DNA of 29,537 bases from Clostridia bacterium (GCA_009930155.1 RZYX01000017.1:1-29537); one strand, 5' to 3'. Shown: positions 16,167 through 24,480, counted from the stretch's first letter. Notes: generated by a model not told the origin, from the letters alone. Program-made: numbers and translations.

Positions 16167-16820
16167 TTAATTTTTTATGAGTTCAATATATTCAAGCACT
16201 ACTTTTTCATCTCTTTGGCTTTTTGGAACATCAAGCACGATATCTTTTTGAACTTTAAATCCATTTGAAGAAAAACACAGCACTCTGTCCGCAAGCCTTG
16301 CCGCATCAACCATATCATGAGTTGTAATAATAACTATTTTGGATTTAGCATACTGTAAAATTAAAGAATACATCTTTTCTTTAAGTTCGGCATCAAGCCC
16401 TTTTAGCGGTTCATCTAAAATTATAACATCACCTTGGGCTGCTAGGCTTCTTGCAAGAGCCACCCGTCTGCACATTCCTCCGCTAAGCTCACTTGGGTAT
16501 TTGTCTGCTTCACTAACGAGCTGCATATTGCCAAGCAATGCCTGCGCTTTTATCTTATCTGAAACAATTTCAATATTTTGCTGTGCTGTAAGCCATGGAA
16601 ACAATCTGTCCTCCTGAAAAGTTACACTTACCTTTTCAGTGCCACTAACACTGCCTATATCTTGATTTTCAAGCCCTGCAATTATTCTAAGTAATGTTGT
16701 TTTTCCTGCTCCAGAAGCAGAGCAAATAAAGGTGATTTGATTGTCATTAAAACTCTCGTTTAAATCATCTATAACAAGGTGGCTACCAAAGCTTTTACTC
16801 AAATTTTCAAGTTTTATCAT
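16167..16820 (-). CDS. ABC transporter ATP-binding protein, NitT/TauT type
   Basis: A 217-aa ATPase of the SsuB/TauB group, which energises import of nitrate, sulfonates, taurine or thiamine-precursor-like compounds. Motifs: P-loop SASGAGKTT (34-42), Q-loop Gln69 (TFQEDRLFPW), signature LSGGM (112-116), Walker B VIILDEP (132-138), D-loop GLDAE and switch His168 (TTHDM). The first glycine of the usual GxSGxGKST loop is Ser34 here; the essential Lys and Thr are present. It is slightly shorter than typical (about 240-260 aa) at the C-terminus. The start is the ATG preceded by GAGGTG, which overlaps the 3' end of the permease gene by 14 bases, indicating translational coupling. Last gene of the four-gene operon. 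Confidence 0.92.
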   Translation of the reverse strand: MIKLENLSKSFGSHLVIDDLNESFNDNQITFICSASGAGKTTLLRIIAGLENQDIGSVSGTEKVSVTFQEDRLFPWLTAQQNIEIVSDKIKAQALLGNMQLVSEADKYPSELSGGMCRRVALARSLAAQGDVIILDEPLKGLDAELKEKMYSLILQYAKSKIVIITTHDMVDAARLADRVLCFSSNGFKVQKDIVLDVPKSQRDEKVVLEYIELIKN

Positions 16821-17598
16821 TTGGCACACCTCGCCTTCCGCCAAGCTTATTTATAAGTGTTACCACTAATTTTTCTATAATCACGCTAAGCGCAACAACA
16901 ACAAGTGTCCACGCAAAAAGGTCTTGCGTTTCTATATATATTTTTGCATTGTAAAGCTGTGTGCCAATTGAAAATGTTGGTACGCTTATTACCTCTGCGG
17001 ATATACCCGCCTTCCATGCAAATCCAAGCCCCGTTGTACATGCACTTAAAAACATTGGAGAAACGCTGGGAACATACACCTTTGTTATCGTCTTTGATTT
17101 TGAAAACCCAAAAACTTTTGCAACCTCCAGCAGACCTTTATCTACACCATTTATACCAGCACTCACATTTGACCAAACTATTGGAAGCACCATTAAAAAA
17201 GAGATAAAAGTTGGAACATTATCCCTGCCAATCCAAACAAGAGCAATTATAATAAATGATGCTACGGGAGTCGCTTTTACAAGGCTCATTACAGGATAAA
17301 ACAAGTCATATAAAAACGATATTTTTGTTGTTAAAACAGCAAGTATAACTCCAAATACAACTGCAAGCAAATACCCCTGCATTATCCTAAAAAGTGACAG
17401 CAATGTAGCGTGCCAAAAATCTTGTTGCTGTACAAGTTCAAAAATGCGTATAACAACTCGTGCAGGAGACACAATAAGTATCTCCTGCTGAACAATCATA
17501 TAAACTACCTGCCACAAGCCAATCCAAAACGCAATGACAAGAAGCTTTTTTAGTGCTGATTTTAATTTTAGATTATGATTGGTAGTAGAAGTTGTCAT
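16807..17598 (-). CDS. ABC transporter permease, NitT/TauT type
   Basis: A 263-aa inner-membrane permease of the binding-protein-dependent transport family (SsuC/TauC/ThiX-like), with about six helices and the cytoplasmic EAA-type loop that docks the ATPase (GINGVDKGLLEVAKVFGFSKSK, with Gly at the expected place). It works with the ATPase encoded next and the lipoprotein encoded before it. The start at 17598 lies inside the 3' end of the binding-protein gene (26-base overlap), and AAAGG is present before it, so translation is coupled. Substrate cannot be told from the sequence. Confidence 0.92.
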   Translation of the reverse strand: MTTSTTNHNLKLKSALKKLLVIAFWIGLWQVVYMIVQQEILIVSPARVVIRIFELVQQQDFWHATLLSLFRIMQGYLLAVVFGVILAVLTTKISFLYDLFYPVMSLVKATPVASFIIIALVWIGRDNVPTFISFLMVLPIVWSNVSAGINGVDKGLLEVAKVFGFSKSKTITKVYVPSVSPMFLSACTTGLGFAWKAGISAEVISVPTFSIGTQLYNAKIYIETQDLFAWTLVVVALSVIIEKLVVTLINKLGGRRGVPNDKT

Positions 17599-18589
17599 CA
17601 GGCAACGCCTTTCCTACTGATTGTGGATTACTGTCAAACAGCATTTGCAAATTTGCCTTTGCTATTTTTTGCATATCTAAGCCCGCAATAAATGTTATAT
17701 TACAGTTTGGAATTGCATTTGTTGCTATTGCTTCACTTGGTAATATCTGCTGTTCTACAATCAATTTTGCAGCATCTGCGGCATTTTTATTTACATATTC
17801 AACTGATGCCTCATACTCATCCATAAAGATCTCTACTGCTGCTTTATTTTTGCTCAAAAAGTCTTTATTAACTATTATACATCCCATTGCAAGTTTGCTT
17901 TCATCGCCATTTACCTTTTCCCATTCAGCTGTAAGGTCAAGAGCTATTCTCATATCTTTATTTTGTGCTTTAACTACTGTAACATTTGGTTCTGGCAACA
18001 TACAAATACTTACACTTCCTGCTGCTGCAAGTGTTGCAAGCTCGCTGTGTTCACTTTTGTACTCTATAGTTACATCTGTGCCAACTTCAAGTCCGTTTTT
18101 CTCCAACAAATAGTTAAGAATATATTCTGGAGTTGAGCCTTTGCCCGTCGCATAAATAGTTTTGCCTTTTAAATCTGCAATGCTATTTATTGTGTTACCG
18201 TTTTCCATTATATATAATACGCCTAATGTGTTTACTGCAAGCAACTTTACATTTTTATCTGTCTTGTTATAAAGAGTTGCTGCAAGGTTTAAAGGACACA
18301 TAGCCATATCTACTTCCCCACTAGACACCATTGAAACAATATCCTCTGGAGCTGCTGTAAGTGTAATATTATAATTGTTTTTTGCGTTGCCTTTATTTGC
18401 GTCATCTGCAAGCTTTGAGATACCCATTCCTGTTGGGCCTTGTAAAGTTGCTATGTTTATTGTAGCTTTCTCTTTTGCTACTGCTGTTGTTGTCTCTTTT
18501 TCCTCTGTTTCACCTGAATTGCATGCTGCAAAAGCAAATATCATTACAAATGCCAACACAATAGATAAAACTCTTTTAAAATTCTGCAT
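17573..18589 (-). CDS. ABC transporter substrate-binding lipoprotein, NMT1/SsuA-like
   Basis: A 338-aa lipoprotein that should bind the substrate outside the cell and hand it to the permease. It has a signal peptide with a lipobox ending at Cys23 (FAFAAC), a short acidic Thr-rich linker, and a two-lobed type II binding fold: INIATLQGPTGMG at the start, GEVDMAMCPLNLA, then IADLKGKTIYATGKGSTPEYILNYLLEKNG in pieces, as in the NitT/TauT binding proteins. The GPTGMG strand and the short gap to YNITL are like proteins annotated for unknown small anions or amines. The ATG is preceded by GGAGAG at normal spacing; a longer frame to 18619 lacks one. Thirteen bases separate it from the upstream regulator gene. 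Confidence 0.92.
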   Translation of the reverse strand: MQNFKRVLSIVLAFVMIFAFAACNSGETEEKETTTAVAKEKATINIATLQGPTGMGISKLADDANKGNAKNNYNITLTAAPEDIVSMVSSGEVDMAMCPLNLAATLYNKTDKNVKLLAVNTLGVLYIMENGNTINSIADLKGKTIYATGKGSTPEYILNYLLEKNGLEVGTDVTIEYKSEHSELATLAAAGSVSICMLPEPNVTVVKAQNKDMRIALDLTAEWEKVNGDESKLAMGCIIVNKDFLSKNKAAVEIFMDEYEASVEYVNKNAADAAKLIVEQQILPSEAIATNAIPNCNITFIAGLDMQKIAKANLQMLFDSNPQSVGKALPDDNFYYQS

Positions 18590-18602
18590 AATTACTCTCC
18601 TT

Positions 18603-19277
18603 TTATTTGGCATATTCATTAAGAATATCCCTATTTAAAATTATTATCTGCTTACCACTGCGTTTTATCGCATCGCTTTGCTCAAGCTCATCCAAAGCAC
18701 GATAAAGTGACGAGCGTCCTATGCCAAGCACTTTTGATAGTGCTGTCATACTAACTGATAGCTTGCCTTCATCCTCACCTTTAAAACATTCTTCTAAATA
18801 CATTGCAAGCTTTCCGCTTGCGTTACAAGCTGTAAATTCATCTATCCTATCGTTCAAAAAATAAATTCTGTCTGAAAGATAGCTAATATAGTTTTGCCAA
18901 ACTGATGGTTCTCTTTTCATAAGTTCTAAAATAGAGTCATAATCAAAAAAAACAACACAGCAAGCTGTTGATGCTGTTATAGTATTTACAAAATTCCTTT
19001 TTCCCGAAAAAAGAGTAACTGCTCCAAAAAGCTCACCCGCTTGAAGTTTGCTTATTATCAAATGATTTTGAGCACCTTTTGACACAGAAGCTTGTCCTTT
19101 TGCAATAATCCCAATGCATCTTTCTTGATTTTGTGGTGAAAAAATTATTTGACCTTTTGAAAAAGACTTTAGCTTAGCCCCTTTTACAAGCTTTGCTATG
19201 TTTTCATCTAAGCAATTACAAAATATTATATTTTGTTTTAAATACTCACAGGCTTTATCTTCATAATTATTTTTCAT
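18603..19277 (-). CDS. Crp/Fnr-family transcriptional regulator
   Basis: A 224-aa regulator with a cyclic-nucleotide-binding-type beta roll (about residues 20-130; LKSFSKGQIIF, IGIIAKGQASVSK, LQAGELFGAVTLFSG), a dimerisation helix and a C-terminal winged helix (LSVSMTALSKVLGIGRSSLYRALDELEQ in part, about 175-205). The phosphate-binding cassette is degenerate, so a nucleotide ligand is doubtful. A CNC pair near residue 23 and a CC pair in the roll could have a redox role but do not match the four-Cys Fnr pattern. The ATG at 19277 is preferred over 19298 because AGGACAG precedes it. As first gene of the transporter operon it probably controls it, through the inverted repeat in its promoter. Confidence 0.92.
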   Translation of the reverse strand: MKNNYEDKACEYLKQNIIFCNCLDENIAKLVKGAKLKSFSKGQIIFSPQNQERCIGIIAKGQASVSKGAQNHLIISKLQAGELFGAVTLFSGKRNFVNTITASTACCVVFFDYDSILELMKREPSVWQNYISYLSDRIYFLNDRIDEFTACNASGKLAMYLEECFKGEDEGKLSVSMTALSKVLGIGRSSLYRALDELEQSDAIKRSGKQIIILNRDILNEYAK

Positions 19278-19306
19278 ATTCTGTCCTATTTGGTACATTT
19301 TTTCTT

Positions 19307-19342
19307 ATTATATCTTAACATTGTTAAAAAGTCAACAATGTT
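19307..19342 (-). promoter_or_regulatory. Near-consensus promoter overlapped by a perfect inverted repeat
   Basis: On minus, TTGACT (complement of 19330-19335), 17-base spacer and TATAAT (19307-19312). A perfect 9-bp inverted repeat AACATTGTT-N8-AACAATGTT (19317-19325 and 19334-19342) covers the -35 and the spacer. It differs from the classical TGTGA-N6-TCACA site but fits a dimeric Crp/Fnr-type operator; its position predicts repression. This promoter drives the regulator and the ABC transporter. Confidence 0.75.
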
Positions 19343-19356
19343 TTTGCTACTCTTAT

Positions 19357-19388
19357 AATAAAAAAGAAGTTGCCCTAAGGCAACTTCA
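19357..19388 (-). terminator. Intrinsic terminator of the zinc-ribbon gene
   Basis: GAAGTTGCC (19366-19374) and GGCAACTTC (19379-19387) form a perfect 9-bp stem with loop CTAA; the minus transcript continues TTTTTTATT. Confidence 0.85.
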
Positions 19389-19425
19389 AGTTTGCATAAT
19401 CAAAGCTATAAAAGTTTTAATAAAA

Positions 19426-19704
19426 TTATGCTTCTTCCTTCATCTTTGCAAAGCACTCACTGCAATATACAGGGCGGTCTTCGCGTGGTCTGAAAGGAAC
19501 TTTTGCTATCTGTCCGCATGATGCGCAAACAGCTTCATACATTTCGCGCTCTGCTTTTGCTGCGTTTTTGCGTGAATCGCGGCAAGTCTTACAACGCTGT
19601 GGCTCATTTTCAAAGCCCTTTTCTGCATAAAACTCTTGCTCTCCTGCGGTAAAGATAAATTCTTCACCACATTCTTTACATATAAGTGTCTTGTCTTCGA
19701 ACAT
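19426..19704 (-). CDS. Small four-CxxC zinc-ribbon protein
   Basis: A 92-aa cytoplasmic protein with four CxxC pairs (CKEC at 9-12, CKTC, CASC and CSEC), which should bind two zinc ions. It matches the widespread Firmicutes probable zinc-ribbon family, recognisable by TAGEQEFYAEKGFENEPQRC in part and by RPVYCSECFAKM; its biochemical role is not established, though nucleic-acid binding or a translation link is often assumed. The start is the ATG after GAGGTT; a longer frame to 19776 has no ribosome binding site and the family starts at MFEDKTL. Own terminator downstream; sigma factor gene upstream. Confidence 0.9.
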   Translation of the reverse strand: MFEDKTLICKECGEEFIFTAGEQEFYAEKGFENEPQRCKTCRDSRKNAAKAEREMYEAVCASCGQIAKVPFRPREDRPVYCSECFAKMKEEA

Positions 19705-19775
19705 ATTTTTAACCTCGCTTGAAAAATTATTTTGCCCTTGTGCTAACGCACTGCCTTTAAAAGACATTACGGACA

Positions 19776-19798
19776 TAAAAACAGTGGCTTACACTGCT
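19776..19798 (-). terminator. Probable intrinsic terminator after the sigma factor gene
   Basis: CAGTG and CACTG arms (19782-19796) with a five-base loop, followed on minus by TTTTTAT. The stem is short. Confidence 0.5.
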
Positions 19799-19819
19799 TT
19801 GACCAAAAGAACCGAGTGG

Positions 19820-20410
19820 CTAATTCACTCTCAATTTTTTATGAACTCTTTGCATCGCATTGTCTACTGACTTTTGCGACAATTGCAGTTCACTTGCAAT
19901 CTCCTCATAACTTTTCCCGCTCAAATATAGCGTTACCACACTTCTCTCAAGCTTAGAGAGTCGCATTGCGATTGTTTCCATCATTCTGGAAACTTCATCA
20001 TTAGCAATTACTATATCCTCCGGATTTAAAGAATCCGCAAGCTCCAAATTTTCACTATCAAGTGAAACAAAGGAATTTAGGGGGAGGTGTTTCTTCCTTG
20101 AATATGTTTTAACCGCAGAAAGCATACAATTGGATATACACTTATCCGCATATGTTTTAAATGATGCACCTATTATACTGGTATAACTATAAATGGCAGA
20201 AAGAAGACCAAACATTCCCTCTTGTGCCAAATCCTCGGGCAAGATAGCATTGGACGAAAGCCGTGATGCTTTTATTCTGACAATGAAAGCAAAACGAGAT
20301 ATAATAACCTTCATCGCTTCATCATCTCCGCCTTGTGCAAGGCGAACCAATTGTTCATCAGCTATATTCCAATTACTGAAAAAAGCGTCAGTCAAGGTGT
20401 TTGCCCCCAA
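19820..20410 (-). CDS. SigH-like RNA polymerase sigma factor (sigma-70 family)
   Basis: A 196-aa alternative sigma factor of the SigH/sigma-30 type, which in spore-forming Firmicutes directs early stationary-phase and sporulation genes. Region 2 is clear (DEAMKVIISRF, ILPEDLAQEGMFGLLSAI, FKTYADKCI), as are the KKHLPLNSFVSLD linker typical of SigH and region 4 (LSKLERSVVTLYLSGKSYEEIA, VDNAMQRVHKKL). There is no region 1.1 and no anti-sigma gene next to it. The only possible start upstream of region 2 is the TTG at 20410, which has no Shine-Dalgarno; in-frame stops lie just above. Whether it is the true sporulation SigH or a paralogue cannot be decided without the genome. Confidence 0.9.
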   Translation of the reverse strand: MGANTLTDAFFSNWNIADEQLVRLAQGGDDEAMKVIISRFAFIVRIKASRLSSNAILPEDLAQEGMFGLLSAIYSYTSIIGASFKTYADKCISNCMLSAVKTYSRKKHLPLNSFVSLDSENLELADSLNPEDIVIANDEVSRMMETIAMRLSKLERSVVTLYLSGKSYEEIASELQLSQKSVDNAMQRVHKKLRVN

Positions 20411-20428
20411 TCGGCTTGTGCAAAATTA

Positions 20429-20457
20429 ATAATAATATAGATAAATACATTTGTCAA
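20429..20457 (-). promoter_or_regulatory. Promoter of the sigma factor gene
   Basis: On minus, a perfect TTGACA (complement of 20452-20457), 17-base spacer and TATTAT (20429-20434). Transcription would begin about a dozen bases before the TTG start, leaving almost no leader. Confidence 0.65.
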
Positions 20458-20570
20458 TGTATTTAACATGATAATTCTACCAAAATTTGGAAATATTTTT
20501 GATTATTGTAAACAGTTATTGTGAAAAAAGCTGTCAAATTAATAGGTTGTCCTATTTTTCGCAAAATACC

Positions 20571-20813
20571 CTAATCCTTTTTAAGCAGTTTTGGTACAAC
20601 TGTAACACCTGTCAAAATCACCAAAGCTATAACAGCAACAACGATAATCCAAGTACTCATACTTGATTCTCCAGTGTTTGAGATTATAACGCTTGCATCA
20701 ATAACATCCATGGCAAACACCTGAATAGCACCAATTAAAACTCCGCCAAGCATAAGCACTGCCATTAAAAGTGCAACTATTCGTGTTGCCAATTTTGTAG
20801 TCTTACTACTCAT
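20571..20813 (-). CDS. 80-residue membrane protein of unknown function
   Basis: A small membrane protein with two hydrophobic segments: about residues 10-34, after a basic N-terminus and possibly a signal sequence cleaved near VFA-MD, and about 53-74 (TWIIVVAVIALVILTGVTVV), followed by a Lys-rich end. The short middle region contains Ser, Glu and Thr. Ribosome binding site GAGGAAA before the ATG. It starts 12 bases after the stop of the phosphosugar mutase gene and is surely co-transcribed with it. The shape (signal, short loop, helix, KKD end) recalls sortase-like or cell-envelope minor components, but there is no LPxTG and I do not assign a function. Confidence 0.8.
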   Translation of the reverse strand: MSSKTTKLATRIVALLMAVLMLGGVLIGAIQVFAMDVIDASVIISNTGESSMSTWIIVVAVIALVILTGVTVVPKLLKKD

Positions 20814-20825
20814 AATTTATTTTCC

Positions 20826-22547
20826 TCAATCAATCTTCATCAATTTTTTCATATCTTTTGCAAGCTTTTCATACAATTCTTGTGCTTGCTCACTAGTCTT
20901 TGCACACGCTGTAATATAAACCTTTATCTTTGGCTCTGTTCCAGAAGGACGAACAATAACTCCGCTACCGTTTGGCAATGTGTATGACAACACATTAGAG
21001 CTTGGCAAATCAATCTTTGAAACATTACCTGTTTTAATTTCTGTATTTGTTCCATTCTTATAATCAGAAACGGCTGTAACTTCAAGCTTTGCAATTTGTG
21101 ATGGTAAATTATCTCTCAAGTCATTCATTATATCCATCATTTTTTGCATTCCCGCTGCACCTTCAAAAGTGAAATTCTCAACTTTATTAAGATACATACC
21201 GTATTCATTATATATCTCATTCATTACATCAATCAAGGTTTTTCCCTGTGTCTTGTAATATGATGCCATTTCACAAACAAGCATTGACGCAACTACAGCA
21301 TCTTTATCCCTTGCGTGTGTACCGATAAGATAGCCGTAGCTTTCCTCCATACCCACTACAAAGTCACTTGCTCTGCCTTCTTTTTCAAGGTTTGTTATAA
21401 GCTCACCAATGTATTTAAAACCTGTTAAAAGATTTACAGTCTTTGCACCATATTTTGATGCAATCTCTTCAACAAGCTTTGTTGTTACAAATGATTTTAC
21501 TACGATTGGATTCTTTGGCATTTTACCCTGCTGTGCGTACTGTGAAAGCACATATTCGGCAAACATTGCTCCAACCTCATTACCACTCATAAGCTGATAT
21601 TCATTCCCGTCAAAAACAGCTATGCCCATTCTGTCGCAATCAGGGTCAGTTGCCAAAAGCAAATCCGCCTTGTTGCCTTGTGCAAGCTTTATTGCACATT
21701 CAAACGCCTGCCTTATTTCAGGGTTGGGATATGGACAGGTAGGAAAATCGCCATTCGGAAGCTCCTGCTCTGCAACAACCGCAACATCTTTTATGCCAAT
21801 TCTGCTCAAAATCTCTCTTACAGGAATATTGCCTGCTCCATTAAGCGGAGTGTAAATAACTTTTAGTCCAGCGGTTTTGCAAGCGTTTGGATTTATATTA
21901 CAACTTTGAACTAGCTGGTAAAACTCCTCAATAAGTTCTGCTTTTATAAGCTCTGCTTTGCCTTGTGCCAGTGCGTCTTTAAAGCCCATCTTTTTAACGC
22001 CATCAAACATATCAACCTTTTGGATGTATTCATATGTCTTTTTCGCTGCGGCATCTGTCATCTGGTAACCTTCAGGATCATAGCACTTATAGCCATTATA
22101 AGCTGCGGGATTGTGGCTTGCTGTTATGATAATTCCAGACTGGCAATGCAGCTTGCGAACCGCAAAAGAAAGCATTGGAGTTGGAACAAGAGTTGAAAAG
22201 AAGTGAACCTTTATTCCGTTTGCAGCAAAAACTCCCGCTGCATGTTTTGCAAAAAGCTCAGAGTTATTGCGTGAATCATAGGCAATAGCAACGCTTGGAT
22301 TCTCATATGTTTCATTTAAAAAGTCACACAAGCCTTGTGTCGACTGATTAACTGTGTATATATTCATTCTGTTTGTGCCTGCACCTAAAACACCACGAAG
22401 TCCCGCTGTGCCAAACTCAAGATTTTTATAAAAGCGGTCAAGTATTTCATCTTCATTTCCATCTATTTTTTCAAGTTCTGCAATCAGAACTGAATCGCCC
22501 ACACACTTTTCTCTCCACAATTTATAAAGTTCATTTATATTTTGCAT
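20826..22547 (-). CDS. Phosphoglucomutase/phosphomannomutase (alpha-D-phosphohexomutase)
   Basis: Interconverts hexose 1- and 6-phosphates, probably glucose, supplying glycogen, UDP-glucose and envelope sugar synthesis. The 573-aa protein has the four-domain plan of the family: catalytic phosphoserine loop TASHNP with Ser144, metal loop DPDCDR (Asp301, 303, 305), sugar-specificity loop EESYG (401-405) and the phosphate-binding loop RPSGTEPK near the end. GEESYG in active PGMs is here GMEESYG. Length and the LWREKC start are typical of the PgcA type of Firmicutes. The ATG is preceded by GGAGG. A promoter lies about 80 bases upstream. A small membrane protein gene follows in the same operon. 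Confidence 0.95.
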   Translation of the reverse strand: MQNINELYKLWREKCVGDSVLIAELEKIDGNEDEILDRFYKNLEFGTAGLRGVLGAGTNRMNIYTVNQSTQGLCDFLNETYENPSVAIAYDSRNNSELFAKHAAGVFAANGIKVHFFSTLVPTPMLSFAVRKLHCQSGIIITASHNPAAYNGYKCYDPEGYQMTDAAAKKTYEYIQKVDMFDGVKKMGFKDALAQGKAELIKAELIEEFYQLVQSCNINPNACKTAGLKVIYTPLNGAGNIPVREILSRIGIKDVAVVAEQELPNGDFPTCPYPNPEIRQAFECAIKLAQGNKADLLLATDPDCDRMGIAVFDGNEYQLMSGNEVGAMFAEYVLSQYAQQGKMPKNPIVVKSFVTTKLVEEIASKYGAKTVNLLTGFKYIGELITNLEKEGRASDFVVGMEESYGYLIGTHARDKDAVVASMLVCEMASYYKTQGKTLIDVMNEIYNEYGMYLNKVENFTFEGAAGMQKMMDIMNDLRDNLPSQIAKLEVTAVSDYKNGTNTEIKTGNVSKIDLPSSNVLSYTLPNGSGVIVRPSGTEPKIKVYITACAKTSEQAQELYEKLAKDMKKLMKID

Positions 22548-22622
22548 AATTGCCTCCAGCGTATAAATTTTTAGTACAATGTACCATTATATATTCTAAC
22601 AAAAACTAAATTATATAAAACT

Positions 22623-22651
22623 ATAATAACGCTATGTATATGTTTTGTCAA
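22623..22651 (-). promoter_or_regulatory. Promoter of the phosphohexomutase operon
   Basis: On minus, perfect TTGACA (complement of 22646-22651), 17-base spacer and TATTAT (22623-22628). Confidence 0.7.
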
Positions 22652-22687
22652 ACTCAAAATGATGTTACGACATACTGTGTTTTATAC

Positions 22688-22716
22688 TTGTCCTATTCTA
22701 CAAAATAGTGTATAAT
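22688..22716 (+). promoter_or_regulatory. Promoter of the ComM-type ATPase gene
   Basis: TTGTCC (22688-22693), 17-base spacer and perfect TATAAT (22711-22716), 30 bases before the start. CTATT/AATAG arms lie within the spacer. Confidence 0.65.
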
Positions 22717-22746
22717 TTTCGCGATAAAGAGAGGGTGATGTTAGTT

Positions 22747-24276
22747 TTGTTTTCTAAAGTATTTAGTATGGGGCTACTGGGGATGAACGCTTTCCTTGTA
22801 GAGGTTGAAGCTGATTTATCTTCTGGTCTTCCCCGATTTGATTTGGTTGGACTTCCCGACTCATCTGTTAATGAATCTCGTGAGCGTGTTCGTTCTGCAA
22901 TCAAAAATTGTGGGCTTGATTTTCCAATCAGCCGTATTACAGTAAACCTTGCTCCCGCCGACTTTAAAAAAGAAGGCTCTATTTATGATTTGCCTATACT
23001 TGTTGCCTTGCTTTTAGCAAGTGACCAACTAAGATGTAAAACAGATAACTGTGCCTTTTTGGGTGAAGTTTCACTTAGCGGTGAGGTTCGCCATATAAAC
23101 GGTGTTCTGCCTATGGTTATAAAAGCAAAAGATGCAGGTATACACAATGTGTTTGTACCAAAGGATAACATTGATGAAGCATCTGTGGTTGAAGGCGTTG
23201 ATGTGTTTCCAATAACACATGTCAAGGAACTTCTTGCACATTTGCGTGGCGAATCACTTTTAAAACCGTATATTGCAAAGAGTTTTGAAGAACATAAAAG
23301 CAGTGCATATATGCCCGATTTTTGTGAAGTTAAAGGGCAATTTGAAGCCAAACGGGCTCTTGAAGTTGTGGCTGCGGGCGGTCATAATGTTATGATGATT
23401 GGCCCTCCTGGGTCAGGCAAAAGTATGCTTGCAAAGCGTATTCCATCCATATTGCCTGATATGAGTTTTGAAGAAGCTATTGAAACAACTGCGATATATT
23501 CAGTTGCGGGTGCTCTTCGAAATGGGATATCGCTAATTAAGCAAAGACCTTTCCGTTCGCCACACCACACCATTTCTGCCGCTGGACTTTCAGGTGGCGG
23601 AGCAATACCAAAGCCTGGCGAAATTTCTCTTTCTCACAACGGAGTTTTATTTCTTGACGAGCTTCCAGAGTTTGCCCGCTCGTCTATGGAAACATTACGC
23701 CAACCTATCGAGGATGGAACAATAACAATATCTAGAGTTGCAGGCACACTTTCATACCCTTGCTCTGTTATGCTTGTTTGTGCAATGAACCCATGCCCAT
23801 GCGGATTTTTTGGACACCCAACTCATCCATGCACCTGCCCAAAAGGCTCTGCTGCAAAGTATCTTTCACGAGTTTCGGGTCCTTTGCTCGATAGGCTAGA
23901 TATTCATATAGAAGTTGCACCTGTTGAATTTGACCAGCTTTCGGATGAAACATACGGAGAAAAAAGCGAGCAAATTCGCCAAAGAGTAAATGATGCAAGA
24001 CAACTGCAAAGGCAAAGATTTGAAGGAACGGGCATTAATTGTAATGCCAGAATGACTTCATCAATGGTTCGAGAGTTTTGCAAAGTTACTCCAACAGCAA
24101 AAAAGCTTCTAAAAGATGCCTTTGAACGGCTTGGAATGTCTGCCAGAGCATATGACAAGGTTCTTAAAATTGCACTGACCATTGCAGATTTAGACCATAG
24201 TGATATTATTGATTCGCAGCATATAGCCGAAGCAATACAATACAGGAGTCTTGACCGCAAATTTTGGAAAGACTAA
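22747..24276 (+). CDS. comM: YifB/ComM-family Mg-chelatase-like AAA+ ATPase
   Basis: ComM is a hexameric helicase that promotes branch migration during integration of transforming DNA in naturally competent bacteria; in Firmicutes its role is less studied. The 509-aa protein has an N-terminal Lon-substrate-like domain (FSKVFSMGLLGM to about 190), the AAA+ core with Walker A GPPGSGKS at 219-226, Walker B LFLDE at 301-305, a Cys-rich insert (MNPCPCGFFGHP, HPCTC) and sensor RLDIH, and the C-terminal helical domain (MSARAYDKVLKIALTIADL in part). I place the start at TTG 22747, seven bases after GAGGGTGAT and matching the family start MFSKV; an ATG at 22738 is inside the ribosome binding site. Nothing in the neighbourhood is a competence gene. 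Confidence 0.93.
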   Translation: MFSKVFSMGLLGMNAFLVEVEADLSSGLPRFDLVGLPDSSVNESRERVRSAIKNCGLDFPISRITVNLAPADFKKEGSIYDLPILVALLLASDQLRCKTDNCAFLGEVSLSGEVRHINGVLPMVIKAKDAGIHNVFVPKDNIDEASVVEGVDVFPITHVKELLAHLRGESLLKPYIAKSFEEHKSSAYMPDFCEVKGQFEAKRALEVVAAGGHNVMMIGPPGSGKSMLAKRIPSILPDMSFEEAIETTAIYSVAGALRNGISLIKQRPFRSPHHTISAAGLSGGGAIPKPGEISLSHNGVLFLDELPEFARSSMETLRQPIEDGTITISRVAGTLSYPCSVMLVCAMNPCPCGFFGHPTHPCTCPKGSAAKYLSRVSGPLLDRLDIHIEVAPVEFDQLSDETYGEKSEQIRQRVNDARQLQRQRFEGTGINCNARMTSSMVREFCKVTPTAKKLLKDAFERLGMSARAYDKVLKIALTIADLDHSDIIDSQHIAEAIQYRSLDRKFWKD

Positions 24277-24299
24277 TTATAAGAATTTATTTTGTTTGT

Positions 24300-24480
24300 T
24301 TCTATAACCATAACACAAAACAGCTTACTCGAAACTGAGCAGAAGGGGTCTTTTGGGAAAACCGACTAATAGTCCACAGAGGGTTTCCTCGTGTCGCCTT
24401 TCTTTGACTTGTTTCTTTGGCGAGCAAAGAAATTAACATAAGCAAATGATAAAATAACATTTATTCTTTATATAACTCTA
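24300..24480 (-). repeat. Dispersed structured intergenic repeat, copy 2 (inverted)
   Basis: Reverse-complement partner of 12485-12670. The block 24395-24432 is identical to 12538-12575. Where copies differ, folding is mostly kept: GACT/AGTC stays while its loop changes from TTC to ATT, and the outer TTGCTCG stem pairs with CGAGTAA using one G-U. The CACGG/CCGTG part of copy 1 is not kept here. It fills the whole gap after the ComM gene and may double as its terminator region. Confidence 0.8.
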
